From contig CANQKD010000012.1 of assembly GCA_947624375.1 (NCBI GenBank), forward strand, positions 19,295 to 83,294: DNA of 64,000 bases, read 5' to 3'. A model generated the notes under the pieces. The model had not been told where the DNA came from. It saw only the letters and a program-made list of their open reading frames with translations, and ran no database searches. How positions within the stretch are numbered: position 1 is the stretch's first letter; each line of letters begins with the position of its first letter. Source of the DNA: an uncultured Clostridia bacterium (GTDB lineage: Bacteria > Bacillota > Clostridia > Oscillospirales > Ruminococcaceae). The translations under genes and the position numbers were made by a program. Shown here piece by piece: positions 57,705 to 64,000 of this stretch.

Positions 57705-60700
57705 ATGGATTATCACTTTACAAAAGGCAAATTTACTGAGGCAGAGCTTGAAAAAGCTATCATAGAGCTGTGTGAACAGCAAGGTTACACCTATGTCTGC
57801 GGAGAGGATATGCACCGCAAGTATGAGGATATTCTTTTACTTGACGATCTCCGTTCCTATCTGACCTCATGTTATAACGGTCTGTCCGATACCGAGATGC
57901 AAAAGATCATCAACAAGCTGAACCTTATTAATGCAACTCCGCTGTATCTCGGCAACCGTGAAGCATTCAGGCTTGTGAACGAGGGCTTTGACCTCGCCCG
58001 TGATGATATTTCAAAAGTCGCACTCCATATTGACTATATCAACTACGATGAGCCTGACAAAAACATTTTCAAGGTAATCAATCAATATTCGGTGCAGGGC
58101 GAACACCTGCGCCGTCCTGATATGCTGTTGTTTATCAACGGTATTCCTGTGGCTATCTTTGAATTCAAGACAGCAATAGAGGAAGATACAACAATTTACG
58201 ATGCTTGGAAACAGATCACGATCCGCTATTGCCGTGATATACCTAAGTTGATGAAATACTGCTTTTTATCAGTAATCAGTGACGGTGCGAATACCCGTAT
58301 GGGCAGTATCTTCACGCCATATGAGTATTACTATGCTTGGAATAAGGCTAATGATACAGATACAGTTGCAAACGGCATCAGCTCGCTGTTTACTATGATA
58401 GAGGGTGCGTTTGCAAAAGACCGTGTTGTTGCTTTGCTCCGTGATTTCGTATTCTATCCTGATGATAGCCCGAAAAATGAGGCTATCGTCTGCCGTTATC
58501 CTCAATTCTTTGGTGCCAGAAAGATGCTTGAGAATATCAAGCTGCATATGCGTCCTGACGGTGACGGCAAGGGTGGTACATACTTCGGTGCTACGGGTTG
58601 CGGAAAGACCTATACGATGCTGTTCCTCTCCCGTCTGATTACGCAAAGGGATAATGAAACATTCAATAACCCAACTATCATTATCATAGCCGACAGAGAG
58701 GATTTGGATACACAAACCTCTGAACTGTTTGTAACAGCTACAAAGTATCTCCATGAGGAAGATGTGCGGAGCATTGAAACCCGTGATGACTTGGCAAAAA
58801 CGCTCGGTGACAGACCGAGTGGCGGTGTCTATGTAACAACTATTCAGAAATTCTGCGAAAATACGGGGCTTTTATCAGAGAGAAGCAATATTATCTGTAT
58901 CTCTGATGAAGCTCATAGAACACAAACGGGTGTCGGCTCTAAGCTGAAAAAGACTGACAAGGGCGTATTTACCACATATGGATTTGCCCATTATCTGCGG
59001 ACAAGTTTCCCGAATGCGACTTACTGCGGATTTACGGGTACTCCGATTGATGAAACAATAGCTGTATTCGGTGATGTGGTGGACAGCTACACTATGAAAG
59101 AGTCCAGCGATGACGGCATTACCGTTCGTATCGCATATGAACCTCGTCTTGCCCGTGTCATAATTTCTGATGAGCAGGCAAAAGCGATACAGAAGTATTA
59201 TGAAGCGTGTTCGGAACAAGGCTCTACCCCTGAGCAGATAGAGGAAAGCAAGAAGGCTATGACTAAAATGCGGGTTATCCTCGGTGATCCGAGCCGCCTG
59301 CATAAGCTCGCTGTGGATATTGCTGACCATTATGATGCTCTGTGTGCCGAAAAGCCCGACATAGTGCAGAAGGCAATGATTGTATGCTCAGACAGGCAGA
59401 TTGCCTATGACCTACTGCAAGAGATACTCGCTATCCGTGAAGATTGGGGCATACCTCGCAAAGCTGAACACGAAGAAGCCCTTACAAAAGAACAGCTTGA
59501 CAAGCTCCTGCCGTTGCCGAAGATAAATCTTGTAGCTACACAAGGCAAGGACGATAACAAGGCTTTGTTTGATGCTTGCGGTAATAAGGAATATCGCAAA
59601 AAACTCGATAAGCAATTCAAGAATAATGATTCCAATTTCAAAATTGCTATCGTGGTGGATATGTGGATTACTGGCTTTGATGTGCCGTCACTTGCTGTGA
59701 TGTACATTGATAAACCTTTGCAGAAACATACGCTGATACAGACTATTTCCCGTGTCAATCGTGTATTTGAGGGCAAGGACAAGGGACTTGTGGTAGATTA
59801 TATCGGTATCAAGAACGATATGATGGAAGCCGTTAAACGCTATGGCAGTCCACAAGAAAGCCCTATTGATGAACTTAATATCTCGCTTGGCATATTCCGC
59901 AATCACCTGAAACTGATAGATGATCTACTTGTAAACTTCAATTCGGAGAAATTCTATAATGGTGAGCCGTTGGAAAGGCTGAATTGCCTTAACAATGCGG
60001 CAGAGTACATTCAATCAGGAAAAGAATTGCAAACACGATTTATGGGGCTTTCTCGCCGTCTAAAAAGTGCCTACACAATATGTTTCCCGTCCGGTGAACT
60101 TACCGAAGAAGAAACGGCTAAGGCTCAATTCTACCTTGCGATACGTTCTATCATATACAAGCAAACAAAGGGCGATGCCCCTGATGCTGAAACAATGAAC
60201 CGTGTTGTTGAAGATATGGTTCGTGATGCTATCGCTTGTACGGGTGTCGAGAACATTGTTGATGAGCATAAGTCCGTTGACCTGTTCAGCGATGAATTTC
60301 TCGATGAACTGAAAAAGGTCAAAATGCCCATAACAAGGTTTAATGCTCTGTTAAAGCTATTGCGTAAGGCTATAACAGCATACGGCAGGACTAATAAGGT
60401 TAAGGCAGTTGCATTTGACGAAAGGCTAAAACAAGTGGTTGATGCTTATAACAGCAGAGATAAGCTCATATTTACGAGCGAAGTTGTGGCTGACTTTGTG
60501 AATGACCTTTCAGATCAGCTTATTCAGATATTAAAGGACTTGCAGGAAGATAAATCCTCTTTTGAAAAACTCGGTATCACCTATGAGGAAAAGGCTTTCT
60601 ATGATATTCTTGTAAAAGTCCGTGACGATCATGGATTCAAGTATGAAGATGAGAAATGCCTTGTACTCGCAAAGAAGATAAAAGAATTGGTTGATGATAG

Positions 60701-60863
60701 ACTGCAATATGCCAATTGGTCTACAAGCAACGAAATCAAGAGTTTGCTTAATATGGATTTAACGGTGCTTCTTTACCAAAACGGCTATCCGCCTGAATGG
60801 GACGAAGAAGTATTTGAGAAAGTAATGGAACAGGCTGAGAATTTCAAAAAATATAGTGTATAG
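57705..60863 (+). CDS. hsdR: Type I restriction endonuclease subunit HsdR
   Basis: 1052 residues from ATG at 57705, with AAGGGAAG upstream. The subunit translocates DNA and cleaves. N-terminal nuclease: PD (residue 139), then E-x-K at 153-155 (IFEFK). Helicase motor: GATGCGKT at about 295-302 and DEAH at about 400 (SDEAHRTQ), with FTGTP and the QTISRVNR box. The C-terminal part binds HsdM. Full length. Confidence 0.95.
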   Translation: MDYHFTKGKFTEAELEKAIIELCEQQGYTYVCGEDMHRKYEDILLLDDLRSYLTSCYNGLSDTEMQKIINKLNLINATPLYLGNREAFRLVNEGFDLARDDISKVALHIDYINYDEPDKNIFKVINQYSVQGEHLRRPDMLLFINGIPVAIFEFKTAIEEDTTIYDAWKQITIRYCRDIPKLMKYCFLSVISDGANTRMGSIFTPYEYYYAWNKANDTDTVANGISSLFTMIEGAFAKDRVVALLRDFVFYPDDSPKNEAIVCRYPQFFGARKMLENIKLHMRPDGDGKGGTYFGATGCGKTYTMLFLSRLITQRDNETFNNPTIIIIADREDLDTQTSELFVTATKYLHEEDVRSIETRDDLAKTLGDRPSGGVYVTTIQKFCENTGLLSERSNIICISDEAHRTQTGVGSKLKKTDKGVFTTYGFAHYLRTSFPNATYCGFTGTPIDETIAVFGDVVDSYTMKESSDDGITVRIAYEPRLARVIISDEQAKAIQKYYEACSEQGSTPEQIEESKKAMTKMRVILGDPSRLHKLAVDIADHYDALCAEKPDIVQKAMIVCSDRQIAYDLLQEILAIREDWGIPRKAEHEEALTKEQLDKLLPLPKINLVATQGKDDNKALFDACGNKEYRKKLDKQFKNNDSNFKIAIVVDMWITGFDVPSLAVMYIDKPLQKHTLIQTISRVNRVFEGKDKGLVVDYIGIKNDMMEAVKRYGSPQESPIDELNISLGIFRNHLKLIDDLLVNFNSEKFYNGEPLERLNCLNNAAEYIQSGKELQTRFMGLSRRLKSAYTICFPSGELTEEETAKAQFYLAIRSIIYKQTKGDAPDAETMNRVVEDMVRDAIACTGVENIVDEHKSVDLFSDEFLDELKKVKMPITRFNALLKLLRKAITAYGRTNKVKAVAFDERLKQVVDAYNSRDKLIFTSEVVADFVNDLSDQLIQILKDLQEDKSSFEKLGITYEEKAFYDILVKVRDDHGFKYEDEKCLVLAKKIKELVDDRLQYANWSTSNEIKSLLNMDLTVLLYQNGYPPEWDEEVFEKVMEQAENFKKYSV

Positions 60864-60993
60864 TATGGATAGAGATAGTAATTCATAAACCATAGCCTAC
60901 TGGCACACCTATTTTCCGTTCCACACAAGTCCGATTAAGCATTGTGGAGCATACCACAACAGGCACAAACCCTATTGAAACTGAATAACCACA

Positions 60994-61040
60994 AGCTCTC
61001 GGAAACGCTCTGTAAGCGTTTCTGAGGGCTTTTTCTTTTC
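60994..61040. terminator. Bidirectional terminator between hsdR and the serine recombinase
   Basis: A 16-base arm (AGCTCTCGGAAACGCT, 60994-61009) pairs with 61015-61030, loop of 5, then TTTTCTTTT on the plus strand. On the minus strand A-rich flanks supply a weaker T-run. It ends the two convergent units. Confidence 0.8.
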
Positions 61041-61104
61041 AGCGGTTAGTTTTCCGCTCCGCAATGGTGGACGTCTCTGAGGGATATTTCCGTTTGCCAG
61101 ACTG

Positions 61105-61698
61105 TCAAGCTGAGGTCAGCTCGGTGATGCCGTGACGGAGTTCATACTCACGCACACGGCGGTAAAAGGTGTTTGCCGACATATCCATTCTACGCATAAA
61201 ATCCCTGCCAGTGATATTCTTCGACTTCCATTCCCCATAAAGCTGCCCGAACCTCGTCCAGTCGGTGGGGATAGGCTTTCGCCCGGTGTACTTGCCCTGA
61301 GCCTTAGCGATCTCGATGCCCTCACGCTGTCGCTGTTTGAGCTGCTCACGCTCCAACTGAGAGAGTGCAGCGAACACGGTCAACATGAATTTGCCCGTAG
61401 GCGTGTCGGTGTCGATGTTTTCCTTGTGGCTGATGAGAGTGACACCCTTTTCAGTGAGCGTGTCGATGATGTTCAGTAAGTCCTTTGTGGAGCGCCCCAG
61501 ACGGCTGATGCTCTCGATATAGAGGGTATCACCGTCACGCACATAGGCGAGCATAGCCCTGAGCTGAGGGCGGTCTGTGTTCGCTCCTGACAGCTTCTCA
61601 GAGAAGATGCGGTCAACCTGATAACCGCACATGATTTCCTGCTGTCTCGCTGTTTCCTGATGCTCCGTAGAAACACGGATATAACCTATTTTGCTCAT
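61105..61698 (-). CDS. Small serine recombinase (resolvase/invertase family)
   Basis: 197 residues. Catalytic Ser10 in GYIRVSTEHQ, the conserved YIESISRLGRSTKDLL helix, and a C-terminal helix-turn-helix (about 145-190, RDFMRRMDMSANTFYRRV). These recombine short DNA sites, for resolution or inversion. Downstream of the relaxase in the same run, so part of the mobile module. Confidence 0.9.
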   Translation of the reverse strand: MSKIGYIRVSTEHQETARQQEIMCGYQVDRIFSEKLSGANTDRPQLRAMLAYVRDGDTLYIESISRLGRSTKDLLNIIDTLTEKGVTLISHKENIDTDTPTGKFMLTVFAALSQLEREQLKQRQREGIEIAKAQGKYTGRKPIPTDWTRFGQLYGEWKSKNITGRDFMRRMDMSANTFYRRVREYELRHGITELTSA

Positions 61699-61713
61699 AG
61701 TATCGTCCTTTCT

Positions 61714-63417
61714 TTATTCAAGTGCATTTTTATTTCTGTGTTTCGCCTGTGTCCTCTGACGGCTTTTCTCCCTCTCACGCTTCATGTACTGCTCATTAAG
61801 ATACTGGCGCACCTGTCGGGTGTACCGCATCGCCGTTTCATGTTTGAGAAGATATGCCTTGTGTTCGGGCATAATGGCTTTACGCTTATCTTTCAACTGC
61901 TTTGACAGCGCTGCAAGCTCGCTCCGCTTGGGTGCTTTGCCCTCAACATAATAAGCCTTTATATGCTCGGTGATGTACTTGTCGGCTTCTTCATAGGCAT
62001 CAATAGAGGCGGCATTTTTCTTGCGAAAGTGCTTTTGCGTAAATGCTGATCGTTCCTGATACTCCTTGTATGTAGCGGAATTGTCGGAACGCTGTTTCAT
62101 CATCGCAAGGAGTTTGTCAATAGCTGTGTACTGCTCTTTCAGTTCTGCAACCTCGTATGTACGATCTTCGGTCGAATGGATATTGTGCATAAATCCACCA
62201 AATTCGCTTAGTGACATAATGCCAACAGCTTCAAGCTCCGCAATGATCTTGTCACTGTCACGCATACCTCGGATAGTTGCCCATTCGTCTATTTTCTTTT
62301 CAGACGGCTTATTCTCAGTAGGCTCAGGCGGTTGAGTTGCAGGCTTATCATACAGCGGTGCAAGAAATTCCTCCGTTGTAATAACCGTTCTGTCGGTGTC
62401 GGGCTTTGTGGTAGTCGGCGGTGTGATCGTGGGGGTAGATGTAGGCACTTGTGAGATGCCCTTTTCCCGCATTTTTGAGCGAATGAGATCAGAGATAAGG
62501 TGTCCGGGTTCTGACGGCGGTGTTGGTGCTGTGATTGCCTGTGTCTGCTTCGACTCTGTCTTAGGAGTGACCGTAGGCTTGGGCGGTGCAACAACCTTTT
62601 CGGGCTTTTTCTTTTCAGCAAGCCTTTCCATAACCGCCTGTGCTTTCTGTATCTGCTCTATCTGCTCGGCTATTCGCTCTGCGGTGTAGTCTTCGCCCAG
62701 CGTTTCGGCTCTTGTGAATTTCTGCTGTCCATCGCCCGAAAGTCTGAACTTCAGCTTGACCTTGTTCTGTGGCTTGTAAACATATTCGATACCGCTGGCA
62801 GAACAGTTGCGGAGAAAATCGGCAAAGTCCTTGCTATAAAAAGCAACTTCAGCAATCTTGGCTCGGAGCTTGTCTTTCCACGACTTGCCCTGCAACTGCA
62901 TATCCCTCTCAAAGTGGGAAACGCCTTTCGCTTTCGGCTCAATAACTGAAATGCCGTGTTCCTTGCAAAGCTCGTCCGATATTGCCCGTAACTGCGCCCA
63001 TGACCTGTCCTTGACCTTGCCTTGATTGTGTTCGTAGGTAAAGCTGAGTCCGTTGTAAAGATTAGTGTTATTGAAAATGATGTGGCAATGGGTATGGGAC
63101 TTGTCTGTATGGACTGCAAGCACATATTGATAGTTGCCTTGCAAGAAACGGTCGCACAATTCCTCTCCGATTTGCAAGGCTTGTTCGGGTGTCACTTCAT
63201 CAGGAGCGAAACTCTGGACTATGTGGTGTGCGAGGATTTGTGTCCGTCCTGTTCCGTTGGCTCTGACTGCTCGGAAGTCGGCGGCAGCACCGATACTGTC
63301 GGCTCGGCAGGCATAAGACTGCACATATAAACCGTTGACGGTCTTATCTCCGTTTGTGATATATCGGAGAGCCGCCCCGTCTGTTGCCTTGATTGAATGG
63401 ATAGAAGTGTATGCCAA
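61714..63417 (-). CDS. Relaxase (mobilization nuclease)
   Basis: 567 residues, starting with TTG at 63417 (GAGGGG about 11 bases upstream). Relaxases nick oriT and lead the strand in conjugative transfer. The N-terminal domain has the catalytic Tyr candidate in ALRYITN (or YVQSY) and the metal-binding HTDKSHTHCHIIFN histidine cluster at about 101-114. The second half is a Pro/Thr-rich linker followed by a helical part. It overlaps the preceding mobilization gene by 199 bases in another frame. Confidence 0.88.
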   Translation of the reverse strand: MAYTSIHSIKATDGAALRYITNGDKTVNGLYVQSYACRADSIGAAADFRAVRANGTGRTQILAHHIVQSFAPDEVTPEQALQIGEELCDRFLQGNYQYVLAVHTDKSHTHCHIIFNNTNLYNGLSFTYEHNQGKVKDRSWAQLRAISDELCKEHGISVIEPKAKGVSHFERDMQLQGKSWKDKLRAKIAEVAFYSKDFADFLRNCSASGIEYVYKPQNKVKLKFRLSGDGQQKFTRAETLGEDYTAERIAEQIEQIQKAQAVMERLAEKKKPEKVVAPPKPTVTPKTESKQTQAITAPTPPSEPGHLISDLIRSKMREKGISQVPTSTPTITPPTTTKPDTDRTVITTEEFLAPLYDKPATQPPEPTENKPSEKKIDEWATIRGMRDSDKIIAELEAVGIMSLSEFGGFMHNIHSTEDRTYEVAELKEQYTAIDKLLAMMKQRSDNSATYKEYQERSAFTQKHFRKKNAASIDAYEEADKYITEHIKAYYVEGKAPKRSELAALSKQLKDKRKAIMPEHKAYLLKHETAMRYTRQVRQYLNEQYMKREREKSRQRTQAKHRNKNALE

Positions 63418-63890
63418 ATTTCATTAACCCCTCTCTTTATCTCGGTAATATCCTCGGCATAAATGCGCCCTGTGCTGTAAAGTCGGACAAGTATCTGGTT
63501 GATGTTTGCCCCAATGCGTTTCATCAGGCGGTTACACTCGGATATGTCGGTGGTGTCGGGAACGAGATCAACCTTCGCCCGAACACAGTCACGGATATAC
63601 TCCGTTTTGTTTTTATAGCCGTACTGCTCACACTTCGCAAGAATATCCTGCATTTCTGATTCCGTGAAACGAACATTGAGGGTATATGACTTCTTCTCCC
63701 TCTTGCGTTTGATGTACTTGCGTTCATCGTTGGAAAGCTCGTCCTCTGACTTGTGTGCAAGGGTATCGTCAAGCTCGGCTCTGACCTCTTTGTCCAGAGC
63801 GTTGTTGATTGCTCCCTCATAGGTCATGCCCTCGAACTCCATAACCTTGCTCTTGGGCGGTCTGCCTCTCTTGCGTTTTGTATTTTCCAT
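63219..63890 (-). CDS. MobC-like relaxosome protein
   Basis: 223 residues. AAAGGAG precedes ATG at 63890. A ribbon-helix-helix-like part (SYTLNVRFTESEMQDILAKC) and the RIGANINQILVRL motif are typical of MobC accessory proteins that help the relaxase open oriT. The last about 65 residues are encoded over the relaxase start and may be non-essential. It reads away from a candidate oriT. Confidence 0.8.
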   Translation of the reverse strand: MENTKRKRGRPPKSKVMEFEGMTYEGAINNALDKEVRAELDDTLAHKSEDELSNDERKYIKRKREKKSYTLNVRFTESEMQDILAKCEQYGYKNKTEYIRDCVRAKVDLVPDTTDISECNRLMKRIGANINQILVRLYSTGRIYAEDITEIKRGVNEIWHTLLSIQSRQQTGRLSDISQTEIRPSTVYMCSLMPAEPTVSVLPPTSEQSEPTEQDGHKSSHTT

Positions 63891-63914
63891 AGTGGTACTC
63901 CTTTCGTTTATTCA

Positions 63915-63983
63915 ATCGGCGTAAGCCGATTTTTTTATGACCGCTGTGCGGTCATTTCGGGGCTTGGGGTGTCCCCAACAAGC
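63915..63983. other. Candidate origin of transfer (oriT), partial region
   Basis: Three inverted repeats upstream of the MobC-like gene: ATCGGC/GCCGAT (63915-63930) followed by a T-run, ATGACCGC/GCGGTCAT (63937-63955), and TTGGGG/CCCCAA (63964-63978). Position and structure fit an oriT. The nick sequence cannot be named. Confidence 0.4.
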
Positions 63984-64000
63984 ATTTTGTATTTTCGTCC

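Noticed and set aside
63219..63417. Overlap of MobC-like and relaxase genes as a sign of frameshift
   Set aside because: Each frame has its own plausible start (ATG with AAAGGAG; TTG) and such overlaps occur in mobilization modules.

Overview
This window looks like a chromosome segment of a spore-forming Clostridia bacterium of the Ruminococcus/Oscillospiraceae kind. That placement is inference. It rests on the Firmicutes order of the S10-spc-alpha ribosomal operon, the zinc-type S14, a gpr spore protease divergent from rpsT, AGGAGG ribosome binding sites, and the rimP-nusA-ylxR-ylxQ-infB cluster. No rRNA, tRNA or CRISPR array was found.

Layout. 1-6300 (minus strand): the start of a membrane protein with calcium-binding repeats, a sialate O-acetylesterase, rseP, dxr and an ABC-F ATPase. 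6380-22840 (minus): one long ribosomal block, read from a sigma-A-like promoter at 22815-22843 through rpsJ to rplQ, including secY, adk, map, infA and rpoA. It ends at two terminators, with an unassigned structured segment between them. Several intergenic gaps (before rpsJ, rplC, rplB and rpsD) hold tandem stem-loops that could be autoregulatory RNA. 23100-30500: rpsT/gpr divergent pair, an HlyD-like adaptor with an FtsX-like permease, and ptsI/ptsH. 30504-31349: a gene-free nest of repeats. 31350-34959: a GH32 fructosidase divergent from a cluster of zinc-ribbon proteins (SPFH, TM2). 35504-45412: the rimP-nusA-infB-rbfA-nrnA-truB-ribF translation operon, then gltX. 45479-50697: a gliding-type (Gld-like) ABC exporter cluster. 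50698-51760: more of the same intergenic repeats.

51817-64000 is accessory DNA. It holds a type I restriction-modification locus (hsdM, hsdS, hsdR) with two extra genes inserted between hsdS and hsdR: a 305-residue protein with a HEPN/Abi-like tail and a 602-residue KAP-type P-loop NTPase. These two genes are visibly more AT-rich than the housekeeping genes. Next to them, convergent, is a mobilization module (serine recombinase, relaxase, MobC-like protein and a possible oriT) that runs off the right edge.

The main points for a second look are the hsd-embedded NTPase pair (a possible defence module comparable in position to prrC or rlo genes), a NusA whose N-terminal domain appears to be duplicated, an ABC-F protein with a ruined second ATP site, an HPr lacking the usual regulatory serine, the structured gaps in the ribosomal operon, and a dispersed family of intergenic repeats.
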